Source: Denitrobaculum tricleocarpae (GTDB taxonomy: Bacteria > Pseudomonadota > Alphaproteobacteria > Kiloniellales > Kiloniellaceae). From it: a DNA stretch of 64,000 nt. The position numbers and the translations under genes were made by a program. The notes beneath the pieces were generated by a model. That model made no database searches and was not told where the DNA came from. It saw only the letters and a list, made by a program, of their open reading frames with translations. Positions within the stretch are counted from its first letter, which is position 1, and every line of letters begins with the position of its first letter. This document shows positions 45,314-54,279 of the stretch, in pieces. The stretch lies in contig NZ_ML660062.1 of assembly GCF_007004665.1 (NCBI RefSeq), positions 124,001-188,000 on the forward strand, given 5' to 3'.

Positions 45314-47635
45314 TCATTGGGAGGCCGGTTCCTGCCGCTCCAACTGATTTCCAGACAGGCCTCGGGGCAGGGTAACGGTGAGCGTCGTGCCTTCACCGAC
45401 ACGGCTCCTGATTAACAAGCTGCCGCCGTGGAGCTCGATCAGGCCCTTGGCGATGGAGAGCCCCAGGCCGGTACCTTCGTAGCGCCGGGCCAAGCGGTCG
45501 TCGGCCTGGGCGAATGGCTGAAAGACCCGGTCGATGTGGCGTTGAGAAATGCCGATCCCGGTGTCGGCCACGGTGATCTCGACGCTGTCGTCAAGCGTTC
45601 GGGCCGCGACGTCGATCGATCCGCCCTCGGGGGTAAACTTCACCGCATTCCCGATGATGTTCAACAGAACCTGCCGGAGCGCCTGGCGGTCAGCGCAAAT
45701 GCGAATGGGTGCGGCGCTGGGTGCCACTCTTACCGTGACCTTCGCCTTGCTGGCTTCGAACGAGAGGAATTCGACGGATGCGCCGACAATTTCCTCCAGA
45801 TCGAAGGTTTCCCGAAACAGCCTTTTACTGCCAGCTTCGATCTGCGCCATTTCGAGGATACCGTTGACGATCTGCAGCAGGTGCTGTCCCGCGCTATTGA
45901 TCGTCTGGATGTAGTCCTTGACCTTCTCCGGCTTGAGTTGACCGATTGTCAGCATCTGCGAAAAGCCGATGATTGCATTGAGGGGTGTCCGCAGTTCATG
46001 GCTTGTGGTGGCAAGAAACGCCGAGGTGACGCGCGATGCCGCTTCAGCAGCCTCGATCGCCTCACGCATCGAGGCCAAGGCCCGCTCCCGCTCCGTCACA
46101 TCCGAACCGACGCCGTGCCATTCGCCACCGGGCCGGCAGCGCCCGGAGAGAGATATCCAGCGCCGCTCACCAAGGTGATCGAGTGTCTCAATCACTTCGC
46201 CGCGAAAGCCTTGGCCTGCATCAAGCTTCTGCAAAAGCTCATACCAGGCGTTGCCTTCCGAGCCTGCCCCGATTTCTCTGAAGGTCCGCCCGGTCAAGCC
46301 GCCCGTGTTCTTTCCGAACAGCAACTCCATGCGCCTTGGCACCGCACGGAGGCGTCCGTCGGAATCCGTTTCCCACAGCCAGTCGGAAGCCTGTTCCTCA
46401 TAGGTATTCATCACCAGTGCAAGGGTTTCCGCATGGCGGGCTTCATCCAGCCGCGCCAATACGTTACGGGCGAAGGCGTGATAGACCTGGCTCAGGAAAG
46501 CCCCCATCGCGCAGGCGAAGAGCACACAAAGGACAGCCAGCGTAATGAAGCCGTCGCCCTCGAGAGTCGCAAACCGCAAAGCTGCAGGGACCAGGATAGC
46601 GCTGGTGAAGGCGATCGCCGCAGAGGGCACTGGGGCCAGTGCGGCCGTGCCGCCGGCCGCTGTCCCGAGCCCGACCGCAATCAGAATGTAGCGTGCGACG
46701 GCACTGGCATCGGTGAAGAAGACGGAAAGCGCGATGCCCCACGCCAGGCCCAGAACACCGGCGCGGTAAGTCATGCGGCGCAAGGCCCGCTTGGACACCT
46801 TATCAGGTAACGGACGTTTGTGATTTCGCCACCAAGACCAGAGCGCGGCCAGGACCAGAAGGTACACAAACACCGCCCAGGGAATCAGCAGAGGTAAGGG
46901 GACCTCCTGCCATAGGATCGCCAGCAGAAACGAAATATTGGCAAGATTGACCATCATCGTAAAACCGGCCTGCCGCACAACAGCTGCAACCTGATCCGGT
47001 CTCAAAGCCGCGAAATCCGCCGAATCGTGACTGCGGAATGGACTTACGATGGCTTCCAGCGGTGAGAGAGGACGCCGTGAGTCGGAACTTGCGGAACTGC
47101 GCGCAACGACAAAGATTCTGAGACCGATCAGGACGGCCGTAAGCGCCGCAAACAAGGTCAGGAGGGACACAAAAAGATGTTCCCACATCGAACGCGCCCC
47201 GGGCGGCGGCAAGACCGGTTTCTCCAGTTCCAGGCGCCCCTGCAGCTTTCCCTCCAGGAACACAGGAATTTCGAGCGAGATGACATCAAGTCTCATCCCG
47301 CGGCGCGGGTCGTCCAGGTCCGGGAAAAGATCATTGGATGACCGCACGACTTCGTAGGTTTTTGCAGTCTCGTTGTCCTGGAAAGCGATGCGCAACAGAT
47401 CATCTGCCACCGCGAGCTGTTGCAGCAGGCGAGGCAGGTTCGGTGCCGGCGATGTTTTTAATTCGAACACGGCGAGTGTTGCGATTCCGTTGGCCACGGC
47501 TGTCAACTCAGCCTCAGCCAACCTCTGCTGCTCGCGCTCCGAACTGTGGATGAAGAAACCGACAAAAACCAGCAGGCTGATCAAACAGACAGCAACCGCA
47601 ATGTAAGCTCTTCTCCCGTTGCGAACACTGTCCAT
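45314..47635 (-). CDS. Membrane sensor histidine kinase with PAS domain (paralogue B)
   Basis: The 773-residue kinase has the same order as paralogue A: TM, extracytoplasmic region, TM, multi-spanning membrane block, PAS (WLWETDSDGRL to WHGVGSDVTERE), HisKA with H546 in SHELRTPLNAIIGFS, and HATPase_c (NIIGNAVKF, DTGIGI, GTGLGL). Long identical stretches such as RPDQVAAVVRQ and GLAWGIALSVFF show recent common origin, while the extracytoplasmic regions are much less alike. Like A it lacks a receiver and a neighbouring response regulator. It is convergent with the DUF1289 gene. Confidence 0.92.
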   Translation of the reverse strand: MDSVRNGRRAYIAVAVCLISLLVFVGFFIHSSEREQQRLAEAELTAVANGIATLAVFELKTSPAPNLPRLLQQLAVADDLLRIAFQDNETAKTYEVVRSSNDLFPDLDDPRRGMRLDVISLEIPVFLEGKLQGRLELEKPVLPPPGARSMWEHLFVSLLTLFAALTAVLIGLRIFVVARSSASSDSRRPLSPLEAIVSPFRSHDSADFAALRPDQVAAVVRQAGFTMMVNLANISFLLAILWQEVPLPLLIPWAVFVYLLVLAALWSWWRNHKRPLPDKVSKRALRRMTYRAGVLGLAWGIALSVFFTDASAVARYILIAVGLGTAAGGTAALAPVPSAAIAFTSAILVPAALRFATLEGDGFITLAVLCVLFACAMGAFLSQVYHAFARNVLARLDEARHAETLALVMNTYEEQASDWLWETDSDGRLRAVPRRMELLFGKNTGGLTGRTFREIGAGSEGNAWYELLQKLDAGQGFRGEVIETLDHLGERRWISLSGRCRPGGEWHGVGSDVTERERALASMREAIEAAEAASRVTSAFLATTSHELRTPLNAIIGFSQMLTIGQLKPEKVKDYIQTINSAGQHLLQIVNGILEMAQIEAGSKRLFRETFDLEEIVGASVEFLSFEASKAKVTVRVAPSAAPIRICADRQALRQVLLNIIGNAVKFTPEGGSIDVAARTLDDSVEITVADTGIGISQRHIDRVFQPFAQADDRLARRYEGTGLGLSIAKGLIELHGGSLLIRSRVGEGTTLTVTLPRGLSGNQLERQEPASQ

Positions 47636-48187
47636 ACTCTCGCCGAACCCTGAACGGGTTACATCGCCCCCTCTTGAAGGACCCTCAGGCGGCAGCCCCG
47701 CCCCGGTGTTAAATGCCGAACCGCAACTCTGCGTAAATCCACGATTTCATCCCGCCATCACAGTTCTGGAGAGGGTCACCGATGTGTTGCCGTAACCATA
47801 CAAACAAAAAGTCATTTCGTTAAATGCTGCATACGAATGAAATTATACGCCCTATACGAGATATTTTTAACCTGTTTTGTCCTTCCTGGTGTTTTACTTG
47901 AACTTGTCAGCGACTGCGGGAGACGATTTCAGCCGGAACAATGGCTTGTATCTGCGCTGGGAACCCCGATCACTCCCGTGGCATTCCGGGCAGATGACTG
48001 CGTCCTTCATCGCCAGTCGGTGATGCCTCTCGCTGCTTTATCATCAACTTTGGAAGCAAACCATCTGCGGTCCCGGTCCAGCTCGCCCCCGGACTTGCGC
48101 GTCCCCGGTCCTGCGCCAGAGGCACAGGCCCGGCGACATCGCCACCCTTCAGTTTTTAGTTGACGCAGAACCCGAACAGCAGTCACG
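47636..48187. other. Intergenic region without a supported gene
   Basis: This region separates the divergent kinase B and the molybdenum-hydroxylase operon. A plus-strand frame of 108 codons at 47837-48163 is compositionally poor (SRSSSPPDLRVPGP) with no ribosome-binding site. No strong hairpin or repeat was seen. Confidence 0.55.
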
Positions 48188-48197
48188 ATGTTGCTAC

Positions 48198-48214
48198 ACC
48201 AATGCTACATTGGT
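48198..48214. promoter_or_regulatory. Perfect 7-3-7 palindrome, operator candidate for the catabolic cluster
   Basis: ACCAATG-CTA-CATTGGT is a perfect inverted repeat, and two further outer positions also pair. It lies about 55-70 bp upstream of the first gene of the molybdenum-hydroxylase cluster, where an operator would be expected. The MarR regulator at the far end of the cluster is a candidate binder, though a GntR or other regulator elsewhere is equally possible. Confidence 0.55.
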
Positions 48215-48265
48215 ATACATACGATAAATAAGCACACGCAAATCAACGAGGTGGTGGTTAAGCGT

Positions 48266-49126
48266 ATGGGGGAATTCTCGAGGCCGACTCAGCTCGACGA
48301 AGCCTTGCAGTGCATGAAACAAGGCTCTTGGCGTATTCTCGCCGGTGGCACGGATTTCTATCCTGCCCAGGGCGATCGACCGATCTCCGAGAGCCTGCTT
48401 GACCTTACCGCCATCCCCGAACTTCGCGGCATCACGAGAGAAGACTCCGGCTGGCGCATCGGCGGCCTGACAACCTGGACCGATGTCGTAGAAGCGCGGC
48501 TTCCCGCGGCGTTCAACGGCCTCAAGGCGGCGGCCCGGGAAGTCGGCTCGATCCAGATTCAAAACTGCGGCACCCTGGCCGGAAACATCTGTAACGCATC
48601 GCCCGCCGCCGACGGCGTGCCGCCCCTCCTGACGCTGAACGCCGAGGTCGAACTCGCCTCTCCCAGCGGTGCCCGCCGCCTGTCCTTGGCGGACTTCATT
48701 ACCGGAGTCCGGAAAACGGCCTGCCGTCAGGACGAACTGGTCAGTGCCCTGTTCATTCCCGACGTCGGGCCGCAGAGCCAGGGTTCGTTTTTGAAGCTCG
48801 GGGCCCGGCGCTATCTGGTGATCTCGATCGCCATGGTCGCCGTGATGATCACGCCCGATGCGCAGGGTAAGATCGCGGAGGCCCGTGTTGCGGTCGGCTC
48901 CTGTTCGCCGGTTGCGCAGCGCCTGAAAGGCCTGGAGGAAAGTCTGATCGGACAGGCAGCGAAAAGCGGACTGTCCGAAGCTGTCACGGCTGAACATGTC
49001 GCAGGTCTTGCTCCGATCAATGATGTGCGGGGAACCGCCGATTATCGCACGGATATCGCCGCAGAGCTGGTTCGGCGCGCTCTGGAGCGCGCCGTTGCAC
49101 CGATCGGTGAGGCGGGACCCGCATGA
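48266..49126 (+). CDS. Molybdenum hydroxylase FAD-binding subunit
   Basis: From ATG 48266 the product has 286 residues and is the FAD subunit of a xanthine dehydrogenase/CO dehydrogenase-family enzyme. The FAD motifs are WRILAGGTDFYPAQGD (near residue 25) and IQIQNCGTLAGNICNASP (about 100-117). The C-terminal CO_deh_flav_C part follows from about 190. It passes electrons from the 2Fe-2S clusters of the adjacent subunit to its acceptor. Its stop overlaps the next start by ATGA. GAGGTGG lies about 10 bases before this ATG; GTGs at 48251/48254 are alternative starts. Confidence 0.88.
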   Translation: MGEFSRPTQLDEALQCMKQGSWRILAGGTDFYPAQGDRPISESLLDLTAIPELRGITREDSGWRIGGLTTWTDVVEARLPAAFNGLKAAAREVGSIQIQNCGTLAGNICNASPAADGVPPLLTLNAEVELASPSGARRLSLADFITGVRKTACRQDELVSALFIPDVGPQSQGSFLKLGARRYLVISIAMVAVMITPDAQGKIAEARVAVGSCSPVAQRLKGLEESLIGQAAKSGLSEAVTAEHVAGLAPINDVRGTADYRTDIAAELVRRALERAVAPIGEAGPA

Positions 49127-51888
49127 ACGTCGTGCTTTCCTTTTCACTCAATGGTGAGCCGACCCGGCTCGAAGCGCCGCCTGCGGAACGCCTGACCAAA
49201 TTGCTCCGTGAGCGCCTGGGCAAAACCGGCACCAAGGTGGGTTGCGACGCGGGTGACTGCGGCGCCTGTACTGTTCTGATCGACGGTGAGCCGGTTTGCG
49301 CCTGTATGACCGCCTCGGCCCAGGTAGAGGGCCGCGCGGTGACCACCATCGAGGGTCTGGCCGCAAACGGCGCACTCTCCAAGCTGCAGCAATCGATGCT
49401 TCATCACGGCGCGGCGCAATGCGGGATCTGCACACCCGGCATTATCGTGTCCGCTGCGGCCTTGCTCGAGAAAACACCGAAGCCGAGCGAAGAGGAAGTC
49501 AAGGACGCCCTGGGCGGCGTGCTGTGCCGCTGCACGGGTTACCGCAAGATCATCAGCGCGGTCATGGAGGCATCGGACTTTGCGATAGCCCCATTGCGCA
49601 GCAACTCCGGCGCCGCCGTCGGCGCCCGCCTCAACCGGGTCGACGGTGAAGCCAAAGTTCGCGGCACGGAGATTTTCGGCGCCGATACCGGGCTTTCCGA
49701 AAGCCTGCTGATCCGCGTGATCCGCTCACCCCACCACCGCGCGGCCTTTATCTTCCACGACCTGGAGGCCTATGTCTCGTCGCACCCGGGCGTCGAGATG
49801 GTCCTGACGGCGGCGGATGTACCCGGGAAGAACAACTTCGGCGTGATCCCGCCTTTCGCGGATCAGCCGGTCTTTGCTGAAAACGAAACCCGGTTCCGGG
49901 GCGAGGCGGTCGCGGCAGTGGTCGGCACGCCCACCGCTATCGAGGGACTCGACCTCGAAGACTTTCCGGTTGAGTGGCAGGAGTTGCCGCATAGCCTGAC
50001 GCCTGAAGACGCGCTGGCCGAGTCCGCGCCGCAGCTTCACCCCAACCGGCCCGGCAACCGCATGGCCGTCGGACGGGTGCGCTGCGGGGATATCGCGGCC
50101 GGTTTCGATGCAGCCGCCGCTTCCGTCGAGGGCAGCTTCTCCACCGGCTATATCGAACACGCCTATATCGAACCGGAAGCCGGAATGGCGCGGCGGATCG
50201 GTGACCGGCTTGAGATCGAAGTCTGCACACAGGCGCCTTATATGAACCGCGATGAGATCGCGGCGATTCTGAACGTTGCGCCAGAGCAGGTCCGCGTGAT
50301 TCCCACGGCGGTGGGCGGCGGCTTCGGCTCCAAGCTCGACCTCTCGACCCATCCTTTCCTGGCCATCGCCGCCTGGAAACTGGGCCGTCCCGTGCGGATG
50401 GTCTACACCCGCGGCGAGTCCATGGCGTCCACCACCAAGCGCCACCCGTCGCAGATCACAGCAAAGATCGGCGCGACCCGGGACGGCAAACTCTGTGCCA
50501 TGAAATTCGATGGCATCTTCAACACAGGCGCTTACGCCTCCTGGGGTCCGACCGTGGCCAACCGCGTACCGGTCCACGCCTCCGGTCCTTACCGCATTCC
50601 GAATTATGAGGCCGTGGCACAGGGCATCCACAGCAACGGACCTGTTTCAGGCGCCTTCCGGGGCTTCGGGGTCCCCCAGTCGGCGATTGCGCAGGAGAGT
50701 CTCTTCGATGAACTGGCCGACGAACTGGCCATGGACCGGCTCGAATTCCGGATCATCAACGCCTTGGAAAACGGTGTCCCCACAGTCACGGGTCAGGTCT
50801 TCGGGCAAGGCTGCGGTGCGAAGAAATGCCTGGAGGCCCTCCGCAGCCGTTGGCGGGACGCCCGCGATAAAGCGGCCGCTTGTAACGCCGATCCCAGGAA
50901 TGCCGGATTGAAGCGCGGTGTCGGTCTCTCCGGGCTATGGTACGGCTGCGGCAATACCTCTCTGCCGAATCCCTCGACCATCCAGGTCGGCCTGAAGGCA
51001 GACGGACGGCTTGTGCTTTTCAACGGTGCGGTGGACATCGGCCAGGGCGCCAATACCGTGATTGCGCAGATTTGCGCCGACGCCATCGGACTGCCGGTCG
51101 AGGCAATGGATTTCGTCAACGACGACACCGACCTGACGTCGGACGCCGGTAAAACCTCGGCATCGCGTCAGACCTTCATTTCCGGCAAAGCGGCCTTTCT
51201 CGCGGGCGAAAGTCTCCGCGAGAAGCTGTTGCGCTTCGCCAACGTCTCAAGCGATGCACGGCTTTGGCTGGACGGCGATCATCTGTTGGCAGACGATGAC
51301 GACGGCAGCCATCGCATCGCACTGTCGGGCCTTGCAAGTGACGGTGAAGGTTTCGTTGCCATGGGTGAAGGCACCTTCGACCCGCCGACCTCGCCGCTCG
51401 ACGAGAACGGACAGGGCGAACCCTACGCGGCCTATGGTTACGGCGCGCAGATGATGGAGCTGGAGGTCGATGAAGCCCTGGGCACGGTGAAACTGATCAA
51501 GTTGACCGCCGTCCATGACGTCGGCCGCGCCATCAACCCGACCCTGATCGAGGGGCAGATCGAAGGCGGCTCGGCGCAGGGGATCGGTCTTGCGCTGATG
51601 GAAGAATTCATACCCGGGCGCAGCGAGAATCTGCATGACTATCTGATTCCCACCATCGGCGACATTCCGCAGATCGAATCGGTCGTTCTGGAAGAGCCTG
51701 ACCTCCACGGCCCATACGGCGCCAAAGGCCTGGGAGAGCATGTGCTCGTCGCCACCGCACCGGCGATCCTCAACGCCATTCGGGACGCCACCGGGGCAAG
51801 CATCCGGAACCTGCCGGCGACCCCGGACAAGGTCCATGCCGCGCTCCGTGCACGAGAGAAGAAACAGGTGTCAAATGGATCAGGCTGA
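49123..51888 (+). CDS. Fused 2Fe-2S and molybdopterin subunit of a molybdenum hydroxylase
   Basis: The 921-residue protein joins the small and large subunits of xanthine dehydrogenase-type enzymes. Residues 1-155 hold two 2Fe-2S clusters (CDAGDCGACTV with a later Cys; CGICTPGI and CRCTGYRK). From about 165 the molybdopterin domain follows, with GGGFGSKLDLS, GAFRGFGVPQS and the C-terminal GPYGAKGLGEHV bearing the likely catalytic Glu. It would hydroxylate a carbon next to a ring nitrogen using water. In most relatives these are separate chains. Nicotinate-type dehydrogenases are a plausible functional match given the next gene, but XDH-like enzymes accept many heterocycles. Confidence 0.88.
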   Translation: MNVVLSFSLNGEPTRLEAPPAERLTKLLRERLGKTGTKVGCDAGDCGACTVLIDGEPVCACMTASAQVEGRAVTTIEGLAANGALSKLQQSMLHHGAAQCGICTPGIIVSAAALLEKTPKPSEEEVKDALGGVLCRCTGYRKIISAVMEASDFAIAPLRSNSGAAVGARLNRVDGEAKVRGTEIFGADTGLSESLLIRVIRSPHHRAAFIFHDLEAYVSSHPGVEMVLTAADVPGKNNFGVIPPFADQPVFAENETRFRGEAVAAVVGTPTAIEGLDLEDFPVEWQELPHSLTPEDALAESAPQLHPNRPGNRMAVGRVRCGDIAAGFDAAAASVEGSFSTGYIEHAYIEPEAGMARRIGDRLEIEVCTQAPYMNRDEIAAILNVAPEQVRVIPTAVGGGFGSKLDLSTHPFLAIAAWKLGRPVRMVYTRGESMASTTKRHPSQITAKIGATRDGKLCAMKFDGIFNTGAYASWGPTVANRVPVHASGPYRIPNYEAVAQGIHSNGPVSGAFRGFGVPQSAIAQESLFDELADELAMDRLEFRIINALENGVPTVTGQVFGQGCGAKKCLEALRSRWRDARDKAAACNADPRNAGLKRGVGLSGLWYGCGNTSLPNPSTIQVGLKADGRLVLFNGAVDIGQGANTVIAQICADAIGLPVEAMDFVNDDTDLTSDAGKTSASRQTFISGKAAFLAGESLREKLLRFANVSSDARLWLDGDHLLADDDDGSHRIALSGLASDGEGFVAMGEGTFDPPTSPLDENGQGEPYAAYGYGAQMMELEVDEALGTVKLIKLTAVHDVGRAINPTLIEGQIEGGSAQGIGLALMEEFIPGRSENLHDYLIPTIGDIPQIESVVLEEPDLHGPYGAKGLGEHVLVATAPAILNAIRDATGASIRNLPATPDKVHAALRAREKKQVSNGSG

Positions 51889-53389
51889 GCAGCGCAGGGC
51901 GCAGACAAAACCCGCCGCGGCGGTCGAAAAGATCCGCTGCGACGCCTGTCCGGTGATGTGCTATATCGCCGACGGGAAATCAGGCGCCTGCGACCGCTAT
52001 GCAAATCACGCGGGTGTGCTGGTGCGCCTTGACCCGCTGACCATAATCGAACAGGCCAAGGACGACGGCCACAAGCTCGTGCCCTTCATGAACCGCGAGG
52101 AGGAATGGAGCGGCGATCTGGTCGGACAGAGCGGCTTCGTCACGGCGGTCGGCGCGGGCACGACCTACCCGGACTACAAACCCGCGCCCTTTATCGTTTC
52201 GAGCAAAGCCGACGATGTGGACATGGTGACCGTGGTAACCGAAGGCATCTTCAGCTATTGCGGCGTCAAGGTGAAGATCGACACCGACCGGCATCTCGGA
52301 CCGGAACAGGCCGTGGTCCGGGCCGCGGGCGAGGCGGTCGGCCACGTCACCACCGGCGAGTACGGCTCGCAGATGCTCTCGCTCGGCGGGGTCAATCACC
52401 TGACCGGCGGGTCGAAGAAAGAAGGCCGGATCACCTGCGACACCCTCTTGAACCTCTGTAACGGCAAAGCGGTCGAGCTGACCATCGACGAAGGCTCCGA
52501 CGTTGTGGTGCAGGCGGGAAAACCGCCGATCGTCAACGGCTTCCAGGAGGAGCGCATGCGGGTCGGTTGTGGCTCCGCCACCATCGGCATGTTCGCGCAA
52601 CAGTGGTTCGGTCACAGCGACGAGGTGGTGGTGGTCGATGACCACATCACGGGCGTGCTCTCGGAACATCAGGCCGGGAAAGTCCTGGGCGTCGAACCCA
52701 CCGGCATCAGGATCAAAGGCCGGCGTTCCACCCCCGGGCGCTACTTCCAGGTTGCGGAGCCCGGTGCCGGTTGGGGTGGGACAGACGTTGACGACCCCCT
52801 TGCGATCCTGGGCGATTTCGACCCCAAGGTCGCCAAAGCGGGTCAGAGCCTGCTCATGGTTTCGACCACCGGGGAACAATACGCCTACTTTGAGCTGGAC
52901 GACGAGTTGAAGCCGGTCGAAAAGGATTTACCCGCCAGCCTCAAGGTTTCGGTCGAACGCATCGCCGAGAACTGCGAACCGGCCTGCTGTTCAGTGCTCT
53001 TCATGGGCGGTGCCGGGGGGTCGCTGCGGGCCGGTGTCACCGAGAATCCGGTGCGGCTAACCCATTCGGTCAAAGACACCCTGACATACGTTTCCTGCGG
53101 CGGTGCGCCGGTCTATGTCTGGCCCGGCGGCGGTATCACGGTTATGGTGGACGTGACCCGCATGCCGGAAAACTCCTTTGGCTACGTCCCGACACCGGCC
53201 ATCGTCGCCCCCATCGAATTCACCATGCGCCTCGACGACTACGAACAGCTCGGCGGCTATATGGACGCAGTGGTCTCCATGGAGGATGTACTGGCGCAAA
53301 GCGGCTCGCGGCGGGTGCAAAATCCGGACGACAACCCCTGGCCGACAACGAGCAAGCTCTATCGCTGGGACAGGGATCGCGGGTCATGA
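51875..53389 (+). CDS. 6-hydroxynicotinate reductase-like iron-sulfur protein
   Basis: The 504-residue product starts at ATG 51875, overlapping the previous gene by 14 bp. It begins with a four-Cys motif (IRCDACPVMCYIADGKSGAC), fitting an iron-sulfur cluster, followed by a large conserved domain with further Cys pairs (NCEPACCSVLFMGGAGGSL, YVSCGGAPVYVWPGGG). It corresponds to proteins annotated as 6-hydroxynicotinate reductase, which reduces the ring of 6-hydroxynicotinate in the fermentative pathway of Eubacterium barkeri. Assignment is from memory of the family and its frequent UPF0280/AA_synth neighbours; the true substrate may be another hydroxylated heterocycle. Confidence 0.7.
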   Translation: MDQAEQRRAQTKPAAAVEKIRCDACPVMCYIADGKSGACDRYANHAGVLVRLDPLTIIEQAKDDGHKLVPFMNREEEWSGDLVGQSGFVTAVGAGTTYPDYKPAPFIVSSKADDVDMVTVVTEGIFSYCGVKVKIDTDRHLGPEQAVVRAAGEAVGHVTTGEYGSQMLSLGGVNHLTGGSKKEGRITCDTLLNLCNGKAVELTIDEGSDVVVQAGKPPIVNGFQEERMRVGCGSATIGMFAQQWFGHSDEVVVVDDHITGVLSEHQAGKVLGVEPTGIRIKGRRSTPGRYFQVAEPGAGWGGTDVDDPLAILGDFDPKVAKAGQSLLMVSTTGEQYAYFELDDELKPVEKDLPASLKVSVERIAENCEPACCSVLFMGGAGGSLRAGVTENPVRLTHSVKDTLTYVSCGGAPVYVWPGGGITVMVDVTRMPENSFGYVPTPAIVAPIEFTMRLDDYEQLGGYMDAVVSMEDVLAQSGSRRVQNPDDNPWPTTSKLYRWDRDRGS

Positions 53390-54279
53390 GCTGGGCCAGT
53401 CCTCAATCGGCCATCCTGAGCGACGGCCGTCTGCATCTCCAGCAGGGACCGATCGACCTGATCATCGAAGCGGTTGCGGATCAGGATCAGCGCGCGCTTG
53501 CCTTCGTCGCGGCACAACGGCGGTTTCTGATGGTCTTGACCGAACTGGTCGAGGAACTGACCGCGTTGCGCCAGCCCGTTACGACCACCGGCGAGGCGTT
53601 CCGCGGCAAGATTGCGCGCCGTATGGCCCAGGCGACATGGCCGCTCGCCGACCGTCACTTTATCACGCCCATGGCCGCGGTTGCCGGCGCCGTCGCAGAT
53701 GACATTCTATATGCCATGACGCATGGCGCGCAGCTTGAGAAGGCCTACGTCAACAACGGCGGCGATATCGCCCTGTATCTTGCCCCCGGGCAATCCTTTA
53801 CCACCGGACTGGTCGCCGACCCGCGGAGACCGCAGCTCGACGGGCGCTTTACCGTGAACGCCGGAGAGCCGGTGCGCGGCATCGCCACCAGCGGACGTCA
53901 CGGCCGCAGCCTGTCGCTCGGCATTGCCGATTCGGTCACGGTCCTTGCGTCCTCTGCGGCGGCGGCGGACGCGGCGGCAACGATGATTGCCAACGCGGTC
54001 GATCTTCCCGGACACGCCGCCATTGAGCGGCAAGCCGCCTGCGAGCTGGACCCGGACAGCGATCTGGGTGCGCGCGAAGTCACCGTCGAACTGGGGTTCT
54101 TGAACCCTCAAGAGGTGTCGCACGCCCTTGCGAATGGCCTCGCGGAAGCCCAAAGGCTCCGGGACGCCAGACTTATCCATGCGGCGGTGCTGACGTTGGA
54201 AAACCAGATCGAGGTTTGCAACAAAGCCTTCCCCCTGATCCTTGAAACCCCAAAAACTGAAAGAGCGGCCCATGCCTGA
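53386..54279 (+). CDS. UPF0280-family protein
   Basis: The 297-residue protein matches UPF0280, a family with an ApbE-like (FMN transferase) fold: PLADRHFITPMAAVAGAVAD, VNNGGDIALYL and an ATSGRHGRSLSLGIADS segment are visible. The function is unknown. In related clusters it sits beside 6-hydroxynicotinate reductase-like genes, as here, so a role in flavinylating or otherwise maturing that enzyme is a fair guess. It overlaps the preceding gene by ATGA and the next gene by 8 bp. Confidence 0.82.
   Translation: MSWASPQSAILSDGRLHLQQGPIDLIIEAVADQDQRALAFVAAQRRFLMVLTELVEELTALRQPVTTTGEAFRGKIARRMAQATWPLADRHFITPMAAVAGAVADDILYAMTHGAQLEKAYVNNGGDIALYLAPGQSFTTGLVADPRRPQLDGRFTVNAGEPVRGIATSGRHGRSLSLGIADSVTVLASSAAAADAAATMIANAVDLPGHAAIERQAACELDPDSDLGAREVTVELGFLNPQEVSHALANGLAEAQRLRDARLIHAAVLTLENQIEVCNKAFPLILETPKTERAAHA

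Noticed and set aside
45428..46810. A 460-codon plus-strand frame.
   Set aside because: It is the antisense shadow of histidine kinase B.
47837..48163. A 108-codon frame upstream of the molybdenum-hydroxylase genes.
   Set aside because: Composition of the second half is low-complexity Ser/Pro/Arg and no start signal is visible.
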